From: Marivirga sp. ANT-B6 | GTDB taxonomy: Bacteria > Bacteroidota > Bacteroidia > Cytophagales > Cyclobacteriaceae | Assembly: GCA_001683905.1 (NCBI GenBank) | Contig: LXQK01000017.1 | Span: 1-49,446, forward strand | DNA length: 49,446 nucleotides | Direction: 5' to 3' | In this document: positions 34,869-44,639 of the stretch, in pieces | Position numbering within the stretch: position 1 is the first letter of the stretch | Layout of the letters: the number at the start of each line of letters is the position of its first letter | Notes under the pieces: model-generated | Told to the model about the DNA's origin: nothing | Database searches by the model: none | Seen by the model: only the letters and a program-made list of their open reading frames with translations | Made by a program: the position numbers and the translations under genes

Positions 34869-35965
34869 TCTTTTTTGGAAGGAAAAATCTTAGAAGATAT
34901 CCGGTCTAATACATCATTAATGGAGTATTTTTCAAAGATACCGAATTTTTTGAACCGGTAACCCACGTAAACCCGGAAGTTGCCTGAATTTGCGTCTAAA
35001 TGCAGGTTTTCGACTGATATCCTGGATTGTTGATATATAAAGTAAGAGCCCGTAAAGAATCGCTCATTGTCATAGCCTGCTGCTCCTCTGATGTTATATT
35101 TTGGCTCTATCGTTACTCGCCTATCAGCCCTACCATCAATGGTGTATTTTTGATTCTGCAGGCCTGCTCCAGCGGCTATCGTGACATTGAAAAAAAACTT
35201 TTTGACCACGAAATTATGACTATAGCCGGGCATAAAGGATAAGCTGGTAAACCTGCCATTCTGCAAATTCGTTCCCTGCGGATACCGATCCCGAATCTGG
35301 TAAGGAACCAGCGTTGAATCGCTTTTGATAGCAAATCTATTGATAGAAGTCATGAAAATAAATGAACCGGCACTTATGCGTTGCCTTTCGGATAAGTTAT
35401 AGGACGACCGCAAAGAGAATTTATTGGGGTTAAAAACATAAATCACGTTAGCCAATGCATTGGAAATTTCCAGGTCTCGACGAACTGGGAGTGCATCAGT
35501 TGGCCTCCAGACAGGTGCTAGCACAAAGGGATTTCCCAGGTAAAAACCCTGATATTTTTGGTAAGCGAGGTCAAAGTTCCATTGCTTACCATACACATTG
35601 CCCTGGAAATCAAAAAAATCAGTCTTGCCATAGATTGCGGTACTCCTTTGGAAAGATGAAGGAAATTTAAAAGCCACGCTAATGCCCAAATCAAAGATAA
35701 AAGCCCCAAAACCAAAAAAACCGCTCCCGTTTGGCGCATAATCGAGCGCAGGCAGGTCACTACTCCGGGGTCGCATATTAAAACCAAGGCCTTTGGTTAC
35801 CAGAAACGTATTGACATTAAAGTATTGATCATACGGTTGGATGTAAGTAGATCGAACGGAATCTGCCTCGGACTTTCTCTCGATCACGATTTCTTGCGCA
35901 GTAGCCTTTATAGTTGCTAAAGCCAAAACAAGGATAATAAAAAAGAAGCGTTCTCTTTTACCCAT
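34865..35965 (-). CDS. DUF4421 family predicted outer-membrane beta-barrel protein
   Basis: The 366-residue protein starts with a signal peptide (hydrophobic core 8-21, cleavage near ATAQ) and continues with alternating aromatic and polar residues typical of an outer-membrane barrel. It matches the DUF4421 family, which is common in Bacteroidota: the YIQPYDQYFNVNTF segment, the FGAFIFDLGISVAFKFP strand and the DFQGNVYGKQWNFDL region. It ends in FRVYVGYRFKKFG with a charged tail. No function is established. It lies 51 bases after the SDR gene and may be the last gene of the lon transcript. It overlaps sixA tail-to-tail by four bases. Confidence 0.85.
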   Translation of the reverse strand: MGKRERFFFIILVLALATIKATAQEIVIERKSEADSVRSTYIQPYDQYFNVNTFLVTKGLGFNMRPRSSDLPALDYAPNGSGFFGFGAFIFDLGISVAFKFPSSFQRSTAIYGKTDFFDFQGNVYGKQWNFDLAYQKYQGFYLGNPFVLAPVWRPTDALPVRRDLEISNALANVIYVFNPNKFSLRSSYNLSERQRISAGSFIFMTSINRFAIKSDSTLVPYQIRDRYPQGTNLQNGRFTSLSFMPGYSHNFVVKKFFFNVTIAAGAGLQNQKYTIDGRADRRVTIEPKYNIRGAAGYDNERFFTGSYFIYQQSRISVENLHLDANSGNFRVYVGYRFKKFGIFEKYSINDVLDRISSKIFPSKKD

Positions 35966-36016
35966 TAATATTGGAATCGTATTGCAATAAAATATTTCAT
36001 ACCCTGATAGTCTAGT

Positions 36017-36745
36017 TTAAAATTGCCTTACATCCTGTAAGACATCATGAAAATTATGCTCTTCATTCATAAAATCGACGATCTTTTGCGCAACGTCAGC
36101 AGTATCAGTCAATTGATTCTCTTCCTTGTAGGCCTTGAACTTACGCACGGACGTAAAGTTTTTTTCCGGCACTTCACGAAGAGTCTCCTGCATTTTTGTG
36201 TCTACAATACCGGGTGAGAGAGAAAATACCTTCAAGTTATCGCCGGCAAGCTCAGCCTCTAAAGCCGCTACCTGCGACGACATGGCCAAGGCAGCCTTCG
36301 ATGAACAATAAATACTCCAGCCATCTACAGGCCGCTTACTGGCACCTGAGCTGATATTGATAACCAGCTTTTCCGACCGAAAGGACCTAAAATTAGCGAT
36401 AAAAGCATTCATCAAAATCATTGGAGCGGTTATGTTTAAATTGATAGCCTCAGCAATGCGCTCATGATGAATATCACCCAGATGTGCTACCTCTCCGAGC
36501 GCCGCTGCATTATTTATCAGAACGATCTTATCGACATTTCCTTCCACCTTGAACCAGTTATCTACCTGCCCAACTACAAGCTTGATATCTGAAAGGTCAG
36601 CCTGGATAAATGTAAATCTCTCATGCTCAATGGTATTTGACCTGGAAAGGCCAATCACCCGATTCTCCGGCATCATTAAAAGATTTTCTGCCAATGCTTT
36701 TCCAATTCCCCTGCTGCTACCTGTTATAAAAAAGTAATTCATCAT
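36017..36745 (-). CDS. Short-chain dehydrogenase/reductase, sepiapterin/benzil reductase-like
   Basis: This is a classical SDR of 242 residues. The cofactor loop TGSSRGIG (Gly9, Gly13, Gly15), the NNA motif at 78-80, the active-site serine in NISSGAS, and Tyr146-x3-Lys150 are all present. The Ser-Arg just before Gly13 and the acidic residues in the second strand region favour NADP(H). The general layout resembles sepiapterin reductase and the related bacterial benzil reductases. Two adjacent ATG codons can serve as start. It lies 65 bases after hslU on the same strand. The substrate is unknown. Confidence 0.88.
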   Translation of the reverse strand: MMNYFFITGSSRGIGKALAENLLMMPENRVIGLSRSNTIEHERFTFIQADLSDIKLVVGQVDNWFKVEGNVDKIVLINNAAALGEVAHLGDIHHERIAEAINLNITAPMILMNAFIANFRSFRSEKLVINISSGASKRPVDGWSIYCSSKAALAMSSQVAALEAELAGDNLKVFSLSPGIVDTKMQETLREVPEKNFTSVRKFKAYKEENQLTDTADVAQKIVDFMNEEHNFHDVLQDVRQF

Positions 36746-36810
36746 TGAAAATAATTAAATCAAAAAATTCGAATGAGATAAGTCAGCCATCGCATGATTA
36801 ATCTCAGCCT

Positions 36811-38211
36811 TTACAATATATACTGGCTCAAATCCTTGTTCTTGATCAAGTCAGATAATCTCTCTCTCACCATTTCTCTTGTAATCACGACCTTGGCATT
36901 CGGCCCGATGATTTCAGGAATATCAAAAAGAAACTCATTGAGTAAGTGGCTGACCACGGTATGTAGTCGCCTGGCTCCAATATTTTCCATTTCCAAGTTA
37001 ATGTTGAAAGCAATATCTGCAATCTCGTAGAGAGCCTCATCCTGAAAGGTTAAGGAAACCTCTTCTGCCATGAAGAGTGCCTCGTATTGCTTGGTCAATG
37101 CATTTTTTGGTTCTTTCAGAATTTGATAAAAATCATCTTTGGTAAGGTTTGTCAGCTCGACACGAATTGGGAACCTTCCCTGTAATTCTGGGATCAGATC
37201 AGAAGGTTTGGAAAAATGAAAAGCTCCGGCAGATATAAATAAGATATGGTCGGTATGCACAATGCCATATTTGGTATTTACAGCGCTTCCTTCTACTATG
37301 GGCAATAAATCCCGTTGTACACCTTCTCGACTAACATCTGGCCCGCCGCCACCTTGCTTGGATCCGCCAGCAATTTTATCGATTTCATCAATAAATATGA
37401 TACCTGTATTTTCTGCTTTGGCAATCGCTTCTTCCTTTACCTCATCCATATCTATTAACTTTGAAGCCTCTTCTTCCATCAAAATCTTTCTGGCATCAGC
37501 AATAGTTACTTTCCTCCTTTTCGACTTTTTAGGCATCATGCCATTGATCATCTCCTGCAGGTTCATCATCGATACTTCATCCATCATGCCGCCACCTACC
37601 ATGCCTACCCCACCGTTACCGGATTGCCTGATATTAATTTCGATTTTTCTATCGTCAATTTCACCGGAACGTATCTTTTCCCGAAAGCGCTCCCTGGTTT
37701 TTTCATTCAACTCGTAATCATCCTGCGGAGTTATATCCATCGTGTCGTGATCTACCGTGGTCGTAGCCCGGGGTTTTGATTTGATGGGTGGAATCAAAGC
37801 ATCGAGAATAGCATCTTCTACGAGCTGGCTCACCCTTTCTTTTACCTCTTCCCGTTTATTGGCTTTCACCAGGTTTACCGATTGCTCTACAAGGTCGCGT
37901 ACCATACTTTCCACGTCGCGCCCCACATAACCTACCTCAGTAAATTTAGAAGCCTCTACCTTTGTAAACGGGGCATCAGCAATCTTCGCCAACCGGCGGG
38001 CAATCTCTGTTTTACCTACACCTGTAGCACCAATCATTAAAATATTATTAGGTACAATTTCATCGCGCATTTCTGACTTCACACTCATCCTTCTCCACCG
38101 GTTACGCAGCGCAATAGCCACATTTCTTTTAGCGTCTTTCTGTCCGATGATATACTTATCCAACTCAGCCACGATTTGACGAGGCGTCAAAAATTTATTA
38201 TCTTCTATCAT
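36811..38211 (-). CDS. hslU: ATP-dependent protease ATPase subunit HslU
   Basis: HslU is the AAA+ unfoldase that feeds proteins into the HslV peptidase. Visible features are Walker A GATGVGKTE at 61-69, the pore loop GYVG at 94-97, a long intermediate domain with a Gly/Met-rich stretch, Walker B FIDEIDK, and a C-terminal end LSQYIL close to the LSRFIL tail that docks into HslV. The length of 466 residues is normal. HslV is not adjacent, which differs from the usual hslVU pair; it must be elsewhere. The gene starts eight bases after porQ. Confidence 0.96.
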   Translation of the reverse strand: MIEDNKFLTPRQIVAELDKYIIGQKDAKRNVAIALRNRWRRMSVKSEMRDEIVPNNILMIGATGVGKTEIARRLAKIADAPFTKVEASKFTEVGYVGRDVESMVRDLVEQSVNLVKANKREEVKERVSQLVEDAILDALIPPIKSKPRATTTVDHDTMDITPQDDYELNEKTRERFREKIRSGEIDDRKIEINIRQSGNGGVGMVGGGMMDEVSMMNLQEMINGMMPKKSKRRKVTIADARKILMEEEASKLIDMDEVKEEAIAKAENTGIIFIDEIDKIAGGSKQGGGGPDVSREGVQRDLLPIVEGSAVNTKYGIVHTDHILFISAGAFHFSKPSDLIPELQGRFPIRVELTNLTKDDFYQILKEPKNALTKQYEALFMAEEVSLTFQDEALYEIADIAFNINLEMENIGARRLHTVVSHLLNEFLFDIPEIIGPNAKVVITREMVRERLSDLIKNKDLSQYIL

Positions 38212-38219
38212 TTCTTTAT

Positions 38220-39263
38220 TTATAATGCTTTACTTTTTTTCAAACTGTTATTAAAATTATAGCCCAATGTTAGAAAATTGGTGCCACCTGCCACATGATA
38301 ATAGGATTTGGTATAGGCAAATTGGAAAGTTTTTAACCGCACATTAAAACCCCACGAAAAACCTGCACCGCCCGAGGCCTGTTCCAACCGAAGTTCTCTA
38401 CGTACCAAATGATTGTACCCCGCCAGCAAATTGAAATTTTTGCTCAATACCAGTTCTGTCCCAAAAGTAATATGGCGCATTACTTTATCAACCGTGCCAG
38501 GCTCTTCGTTGTTCACATAAGGTTGATAGGCAGGATCATAATATGCAATATCAGCCTGGTAAAGATTATATGCTGTTACCGAAAAACGAAAGGGCATAAA
38601 TTCTGGCTTATACGTCGCGCCTAGCTGAACATCGAAAGGAAGGTTTATGTCCGAATCTTCTGTATACTGCTGTAAGGGCAATCCCATATTTTTAAATGCA
38701 AGGCCCACAGTCAGCTGCTTTTGCGGATGTAAAAACAACCCGCCAATATCAGCAAGCAAAGCACTTGAAGTATAGGGCCCGATGTTTGATACCGCCATTT
38801 TCAAAGTGGAACCAATCCGGAAATTGCCCTGCTTCCGGCTATGGCTGACGGTTATGGCATATTCATTAGCCCGAAAGGTTCCTAGCCCGAGCCCCGTCTC
38901 GTCATAACTGTCGAATTCACCATAGTTGACATATTGGATGCCAAAACCGAACGCCCCGGCCTTTCCTATTTCATGCGCATAGGTAAGGGTACTATGGTTG
39001 ATGTTGGCATAGTAAAATAGATGGTTGAGCGCTATCTGCCTGGACATCTCTGTCTGCAACGCTGCAGGGTTGGTCATCAACAGGTTTACGTCATCATCAA
39101 ATAATGAGACGTTTACCCCTCCTAAAGCCGCAACCCGGGCATTTCCTGGCATGTGGAGAAATTCAAAAGACCTTTTACCGCCTATTTGTCCTTCGGAAAA
39201 CAAAGGCACCAATAGAATAAGGAGGCTGCTATAAAAGGTCTTTGTCAACATGTGGTAAAACAT
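38220..39263 (-). CDS. porQ: Type IX secretion system protein PorQ
   Basis: PorQ is an outer-membrane protein of the Bacteroidota type IX secretion system; in the systems studied it works with PorZ and PorU in anchoring secreted cargo. The product has a signal peptide (to about residue 26, FSEGQ), followed by the family start SFEFLHMPGNARVAALGG and NPAALQ, and then many beta-barrel strands with a final aromatic-rich end. At 347 residues it is typical. I chose the ATG at 39263, which shares one base with the lon stop (TGATG). A TTG three bases earlier is possible. No other por genes are in the window. Confidence 0.9.
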   Translation of the reverse strand: MFYHMLTKTFYSSLLILLVPLFSEGQIGGKRSFEFLHMPGNARVAALGGVNVSLFDDDVNLLMTNPAALQTEMSRQIALNHLFYYANINHSTLTYAHEIGKAGAFGFGIQYVNYGEFDSYDETGLGLGTFRANEYAITVSHSRKQGNFRIGSTLKMAVSNIGPYTSSALLADIGGLFLHPQKQLTVGLAFKNMGLPLQQYTEDSDINLPFDVQLGATYKPEFMPFRFSVTAYNLYQADIAYYDPAYQPYVNNEEPGTVDKVMRHITFGTELVLSKNFNLLAGYNHLVRRELRLEQASGGAGFSWGFNVRLKTFQFAYTKSYYHVAGGTNFLTLGYNFNNSLKKSKAL

Positions 39264-41761
39264 CAAAAAGGCTGCTCTAAACCGGCCTTAGCCAATTTGT
39301 CATCCTCGATATAAAAATCTATAGGATCTTCCACTTTTTCATTCAGCAATGCCAGGTGTATTACTTCATCTACTTTATCTACATAATGTATTGCGAGATC
39401 CTTGATGTAGATTTCCTTAATCTCTTCAATATCTTTCCTATTTCTCTCGCTAAGGATAATTTCCTTAATTCCGGCACGTTTGGCAGCAAGAATCTTCTCT
39501 TTAATGCCCCCTACAGGAAGCACCTTACCGCGCAATGTTATTTCACCAGTCATGGCTACTTTATCCTTCACTTTTCTTTGAGTAAAAACTGAGGCCAAAG
39601 ACGTAAGCATTGTTATACCAGCAGATGGCCCATCTTTTGGCACTGCACCAGCAGGCACGTGTACATGCAAGTCATAATTATCAAAAACTTTATAATGGAT
39701 ATTCAGCTTATCAGCATTGGATTTCAGGTAAGACAGTGCCGTAATTGCAGACTCTTTCATCACATCTCCCAATTGTCCAGACAACGTCAGCTTACCTTTA
39801 CCCCTGCTTAGACTGGATTCTATGAATAAAATCTCACCGCCCACCTGTGTCCAGGCAAGCCCCGTGACCACACCAGGGGTCTTGTTGTCTTGGTAAAATT
39901 CCTTGTCATATACCTCCGCACCCAAGATCCGCACCACATCTTTCACCGTCACTTTTTTGCTATATTCCTGCTCCATCGCAATAGACTTTGCCAGGTTTCG
40001 AATCACAGAACCAATAGTTCTTTCCAGATTTCTCACACCAGATTCCCTTGTATAATCCTCAATGATTTTTACCACAGCCTTTTCTTCGAAAGTCACGTCT
40101 TTTGCTTTTAGCCCATGTTCCAGCTTTTGCTTAGGGATCAGGTGTTTTTTAGCTATTTGCACCTTTTCCTGCAATGTATAGCCCGATATTTCTATGATCT
40201 CCATCCTATCCCTCAAGGCTGGATGGATGGTGTCTAAGGAATTGGCCGTTGCTACAAATAATACCTTCGAAAGATCATATTCTGTTTCCAGGTAATTGTC
40301 AGCGAAGGTGCTGTTTTGCTCGGGATCCAACACTTCCAGTAACGCTGAAGAGGGATCGCCTCTAAAATCTGAATTTACTTTGTCTATTTCGTCAAGGATA
40401 TACACCGGATTTGATGTTTTTGCCTTCTTTAGGTTTAGAATGATCTTCCCAGGCATGGCGCCAACATACGTCTTCCGATGTCCCCGGATCTCAGCTTCAT
40501 CATGGACGCCACCAAGTGACATTCTGACATACTTCCTGTTCAAAGCTCTCGCAATGGACTTGCCCAAACTGGTTTTTCCAACACCAGGAGGGCCGTAGAG
40601 GCAAAGTATAGGGCCTCTCATATCTGCCTTAAGCTTCAGAACAGCCAGATATTCTATAATCCTGTCTTTCACCTTCTCGAGCCCGAAATGATCTTTGTCG
40701 AGAATCTTCTGTGCCCTGTTTAAGTCAAAATTATCTTTGCTATACTCTTGCCAGGGCAGGTCGAGCAGAAATTCGGCATAATTCATCGATACGGGATATT
40801 CTGCCGCAGCAGGGTTCATCCGCATAATTTTATCCAGCTCTTTATTGAAATGTTTGGCTACTTCAAGCGACCATTTCTTCTTCGCGCCGCGCGCGCGCAA
40901 TATTTCAACCTCCTGATCCGGTCCATCATAGCCTAGCTCATCCTGTAGCACCTTCATTTGCTGCCGCAGGTAGTAGTCGCGCTGTTGTTGGTCTATATCA
41001 GAATGCACCTTATTATGAATTTCCTGCCTCAACTCCAGCATCTGAATGTCCTTTAACATAAACTCCAGTAGCAACGTAGCCCGCTTCATACCGTCATTTA
41101 TCTCCAACAACTTCTGCTTATCTGATACATCAGCGCTGATATTCGAAGATAAAAAGTGGGTTAAAAAGCTTGGGCTCTCAATATTATCCAAGGCACTCTG
41201 CGCTTCCTGAGGTATTTCAGGATTAAGCTTTAATATCTTCGAGGCGGCATCTTTTAAAGAATGAACAATTGCTTTGGTTTCTTTCTTCTTTTTGTCAGGA
41301 AAGCTCTCATCAATCAACTTGACCTTAGCGGTGATATAAGGCTCTTCCTGAATGAAGGATTCTACCTCAAAGCGTTTTTTTCCCTGAATAATGATGGTTG
41401 TATTTCCATCAGGAAGTACCAGCATTTTGATGATCTTGGCAACAGTCCCTGTGCGATACACATCCTCGATACCTGGTTCCTCGTTGTTGTTATTTTTCTG
41501 TGCCGACACACCGATGATCCTTTTCCCGCGGTATGCTTTTTTTACCAGCTTGATAGAACGCTGCCGGCCAACAGTTATAGGTATGACTACCCCAGGAAAA
41601 AGAACGGTATTTCTTATTGGTAAAATAGGTAAATCACTAGGTAATCCAATTTTCTCTATCTCTTCATCATCCTCCGGAGAGATCAACTGGATCATTTCCC
41701 CGGAATCGTCATCATTGTCGGAAAGCATGAATGAATTAAATAATTGATTTTTTCTGTTCAT
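39263..41761 (-). CDS. lon: ATP-dependent protease Lon
   Basis: Lon degrades misfolded and regulatory proteins in the cytoplasm. The order is standard: N-terminal substrate-binding domain beginning at [16 protein letters not shown], a coiled middle region, the AAA+ module with Walker [11 protein letters not shown], and the C-terminal Ser-Lys protease domain with [10 protein letters not shown]. The frame extends to 41809, and Met codons at 41779 and 41761 are both plausible; I use 41761 ([11 protein letters not shown]), giving 832 residues. It overlaps the porQ start by one base and heads the lon-porQ-hslU run. Confidence 0.96.
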   Translation of the reverse strand: MNRKNQLFNSFMLSDNDDDSGEMIQLISPEDDEEIEKIGLPSDLPILPIRNTVLFPGVVIPITVGRQRSIKLVKKAYRGKRIIGVSAQKNNNNEEPGIEDVYRTGTVAKIIKMLVLPDGNTTIIIQGKKRFEVESFIQEEPYITAKVKLIDESFPDKKKKETKAIVHSLKDAASKILKLNPEIPQEAQSALDNIESPSFLTHFLSSNISADVSDKQKLLEINDGMKRATLLLEFMLKDIQMLELRQEIHNKVHSDIDQQQRDYYLRQQMKVLQDELGYDGPDQEVEILRARGAKKKWSLEVAKHFNKELDKIMRMNPAAAEYPVSMNYAEFLLDLPWQEYSKDNFDLNRAQKILDKDHFGLEKVKDRIIEYLAVLKLKADMRGPILCLYGPPGVGKTSLGKSIARALNRKYVRMSLGGVHDEAEIRGHRKTYVGAMPGKIILNLKKAKTSNPVYILDEIDKVNSDFRGDPSSALLEVLDPEQNSTFADNYLETEYDLSKVLFVATANSLDTIHPALRDRMEIIEISGYTLQEKVQIAKKHLIPKQKLEHGLKAKDVTFEEKAVVKIIEDYTRESGVRNLERTIGSVIRNLAKSIAMEQEYSKKVTVKDVVRILGAEVYDKEFYQDNKTPGVVTGLAWTQVGGEILFIESSLSRGKGKLTLSGQLGDVMKESAITALSYLKSNADKLNIHYKVFDNYDLHVHVPAGAVPKDGPSAGITMLTSLASVFTQRKVKDKVAMTGEITLRGKVLPVGGIKEKILAAKRAGIKEIILSERNRKDIEEIKEIYIKDLAIHYVDKVDEVIHLALLNEKVEDPIDFYIEDDKLAKAGLEQPF

Positions 41762-41996
41762 AGATATTGAGGTCCTCATAATGCCAAATTGGCGCAATAT
41801 TAAAATCAAAAGCCTAAAATAAAGGTATATTATTGGTTGGCAAGAGCTGTGCCAAAGGCTTTACGTTTTTTTGTAGTGTTAACACAGGTGAATATCTGCA
41901 TTATTTATTAGACAACGAAGAAATAACCATTTTGTCTTTTCACACGGGATAAATTCTCCATAGCCAGCTTTAAGGCAAATGAATGGGGCATAAACC

Positions 41997-42024
41997 AAAA
42001 AAAGGAGTCCCGCATCAGAACTCC
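41997..42024 (-). terminator. Intrinsic terminator of the dxr-rseP unit
   Basis: On the minus strand, 22 bases after the rseP stop, a GGAGT / ACTCC stem (42020-42024 with 42004-42008) closes an 11-base loop and runs directly into seven Ts (41997-42003). It is short but well placed. The rest of the 41762-42046 spacer holds the lon promoter region, which I could not define, and a small palindrome GCCAA-A-TTGGC upstream of lon near 41784. Confidence 0.7.
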
Positions 42025-42046
42025 CTTTTCCAGACGTTTCATGTTC

Positions 42047-43360
42047 TTAAAAGAAAGAGTTAAAAACGTCGTTGAAAATAACGAAAACCATCAAGGTAAG
42101 CAGCAGCACCATACCTATCTTCTGGGCATTCTCCAGGAATTTATCCGACGGCTTTCTGCCAGAGATAATTTCATAAGTTAGGAAGGTAACATGGCCGCCA
42201 TCAAGTGCTGGGATCGGCAGAAAGTTGACAAATGCAAGCCACATCGACAGCATTCCGGTAATAAACCAAAACCTCCTCCAGTCCCAGGTGCCGGAGAAGA
42301 TCTGTGCAATCCCGATGGGTCCTTTCAATGATTTGGTTGATAACTCACCACTAAATATCTTTCCTACGCCGCGGATATTCAACCAGGTGACATTAAAAGC
42401 TTCTGCAGTACCTTTGGGGATAGCCTCTGCTAAAGAATAATCGGTATGGGAAGGCGCAATTAAAATTTCCCTGTCGAAGCCAAAAGTACCTTCTCCACTA
42501 ACCTGTATTTTTAAATCCTTTACCTCGCCGCCGCGTAACACTTTAACATCTGCAAGTTTACCTTTTAAATCCTGCACCACTTCCTGAAAGTCGTGAAAGT
42601 AATCTATTTCCTGTCCGTTAACTTCTACAATTTTGTCGCCTTCCTTCAGCCCTCCTTCCTCCGCGCCAGTTCCGGAAGCTACCTTGCCAACTCTGAAGGG
42701 AAAAGCTGGAGCAATAAAATTGCCCTCGGCCTTTTTATCGTTTAGTTTTTCAAGAAATGTTCCGGGAATGGGAATGTCCAATATTTCGCCATCTCTATCG
42801 ACAGTATAGTAACTATTGTCGCCCATCATCACATCGGTGCTGAAGATATCGTTGAAACGATCGTAATCCTGGCCGTTAATTTTGATGATCTTATCACCTG
42901 TCTTTAACCCAAGCTGCTGCCCAAGATCGAGCGCCACAATGCCATGCCGGTTTACTTCTTCTTTGGTAAAATAGTCATCCCCATAGGAATAGGTTAATGC
43001 GATAAAAATAATAATTCCTAAAATCACATTGACAACAATCCCCCCCATCATTACAATAAGGCGCTGCCATGCTGGTTTGGAGCGGAATTCATAAGGTTTT
43101 GGTTCTTCATTTAAGTTCTCGGTGTCCAGAGATTCATCTACCATTCCGGAAATTTTGACAAACCCCCCTAACGGAATAGCGCCAATAGAATAATCGGTTT
43201 CACCATACTTAACGCCAAAAATCCTGGGTGGAAATCCAATAGAAAATTGTTCGACCCGCATACCAAAAAATTTGGCAGCGACTAAATGGCCAAGCTCGTG
43301 CAAGCCTACTAAAATTGATAATCCCAAAATCAATTGGGCGGTCATTACTAATGCATCCAT
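42047..43360 (-). CDS. rseP: RIP metalloprotease RseP (site-2 protease family)
   Basis: This intramembrane zinc protease cleaves membrane-bound regulators such as anti-sigma factors after a first cut by another protease. Helix 1 carries HELGH at residues 21-25, and the second metal motif NFLPIPALDGGH is near the C-terminus. Between them lie two PDZ-like segments (GLKTGDKIIKINGQ and GLKEGDKIVEVNGQ). The length of 437 residues is normal for the family. Its ATG shares one base with the dxr stop (TAATG), so the two are translated together, an arrangement known from many Bacteroidota. The substrate cannot be inferred here. Confidence 0.95.
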   Translation of the reverse strand: MDALVMTAQLILGLSILVGLHELGHLVAAKFFGMRVEQFSIGFPPRIFGVKYGETDYSIGAIPLGGFVKISGMVDESLDTENLNEEPKPYEFRSKPAWQRLIVMMGGIVVNVILGIIIFIALTYSYGDDYFTKEEVNRHGIVALDLGQQLGLKTGDKIIKINGQDYDRFNDIFSTDVMMGDNSYYTVDRDGEILDIPIPGTFLEKLNDKKAEGNFIAPAFPFRVGKVASGTGAEEGGLKEGDKIVEVNGQEIDYFHDFQEVVQDLKGKLADVKVLRGGEVKDLKIQVSGEGTFGFDREILIAPSHTDYSLAEAIPKGTAEAFNVTWLNIRGVGKIFSGELSTKSLKGPIGIAQIFSGTWDWRRFWFITGMLSMWLAFVNFLPIPALDGGHVTFLTYEIISGRKPSDKFLENAQKIGMVLLLTLMVFVIFNDVFNSFF

Positions 43361-44520
43361 TAATTTATTATATCTAAAGCTTTAATTCTTGTTTCTCTAT
43401 CTGTATTCACATAATCTTCAAAGGAAGGCGAAGTTATGAAGGGTATCTTATCCATGCAAGCTGCCACAATATCTGACATTTCTAGAAAACCAATTTTTTC
43501 ACGCAAAAATTCAGCGACGGCAATTTCATTTGCCGCATTCAGAACGCATGGCATGTTCCCGCCCTTTTTTAAGGCATCATAAGCAAGTCCCAAATTCCGG
43601 AAATTTTCAAGATCTGGTTGCTCAAATGTTAAGCTTGGATAATCGGCAAAATCAAGGCGCGGAAAGGCTGACTTGATTCTAACGGGATAGCTCAAGGCAT
43701 ATTGGATAGGCAAGCGCATGTCTGGCAAACCCATCTGGGCCTTTATCGAACCGTCTTCAAACTGCACCATAGAGTGAATAATGGACTCGGGGTGCACCAC
43801 GACTTCTACCTGCTCATTTCTTAATCCGAAAAGCCATTTAGCTTCAATTACCTCAAGCCCTTTGTTCATCAACGAGGCAGAGTCTATGGTTACTTTGGCA
43901 CCCATCTCCCAGTTGGGGTGCTTCAATGCCTGGCTTTTGGTTACGCGTTGGAGAAATTGGTGGTCTTTGCCTCTAAAAGGTCCACCGGATGCTGTTAAAA
44001 TGATTTTCTCAATAGGATTTTCAAACTCCCCGGCTAAACATTGAAAAATAGCCGAATGTTCGGAATCCACAGGATAGATATTGACACCTTTTTTTCGCGC
44101 CTGAGAAGTTATTAACTCACCCGCTACGACCAGCGTCTCTTTGTTGGCAAGCGCAATATTTTTTCCCGCATCGATTGCCTTAATGGTAGGCCACAACCCG
44201 GCATATCCCACCAATGCAGTTAGCACCAGATCTATGGTATCCATCTCCACCACAGACGCCAATGCGCCTGCACCTGCATAAACTTTTATATCATGGCGGT
44301 CTAGCGCTTGAAATACCTTTTCATACAGGCCCTCATTACCTATAACAACGGCATTCGGTTTGAACTGCAGACTTTGTTCGATCAATAAATCGGCATTATT
44401 TTGGGCCGTAAGCACCTCAACCTGAAAAATACCAGCATGTGCTGCTATTACTTCCAATGTCTGTGTACCGATAGACCCTGTAGAACCCAGAATGGCAATA
44501 TGTTTTTTTTCTTTAATAAT
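43360..44520 (-). CDS. dxr: 1-deoxy-D-xylulose 5-phosphate reductoisomerase, apparent ATT start
   Basis: Dxr makes 2-C-methyl-erythritol 4-phosphate with NADPH, the second step of the non-mevalonate isoprenoid pathway. Conserved parts are the NADPH loop ILGSTGSIGTQT, ALANKETLVVAG, and the substrate region NSASLMNKGLEVIEA-like (here DSASLMNKGLEVIEA). The frame is closed upstream by TGA at 44530-44532. Between that stop and the NADPH loop there is no ATG, GTG or TTG. The first standard start, TTG at 44457, would delete the loop. I therefore start it at ATT 44518-44520 (ATT 44515-44517 is the alternative), giving about 386 residues, the usual size. It ends on the rseP start codon. Confidence 0.88.
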   Translation of the reverse strand: MIKEKKHIAILGSTGSIGTQTLEVIAAHAGIFQVEVLTAQNNADLLIEQSLQFKPNAVVIGNEGLYEKVFQALDRHDIKVYAGAGALASVVEMDTIDLVLTALVGYAGLWPTIKAIDAGKNIALANKETLVVAGELITSQARKKGVNIYPVDSEHSAIFQCLAGEFENPIEKIILTASGGPFRGKDHQFLQRVTKSQALKHPNWEMGAKVTIDSASLMNKGLEVIEAKWLFGLRNEQVEVVVHPESIIHSMVQFEDGSIKAQMGLPDMRLPIQYALSYPVRIKSAFPRLDFADYPSLTFEQPDLENFRNLGLAYDALKKGGNMPCVLNAANEIAVAEFLREKIGFLEMSDIVAACMDKIPFITSPSFEDYVNTDRETRIKALDIIN

Positions 44521-44639
44521 AGTATGCTTTAATCAGGCAGACCCATTGACACTTTATGGATGGCATTCCTGAGGATTTAAGGCTAAAACAAACGAATCTC
44601 AAAATTAAGCTATTCTTCTATAACTTACACCATCCCATA

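Noticed and set aside
44455-44457. TTG at 44457 as the start of dxr
   Set aside because: It would remove the GSTGSIG NADPH-binding loop that is encoded in frame directly upstream, and the enzyme could not function.
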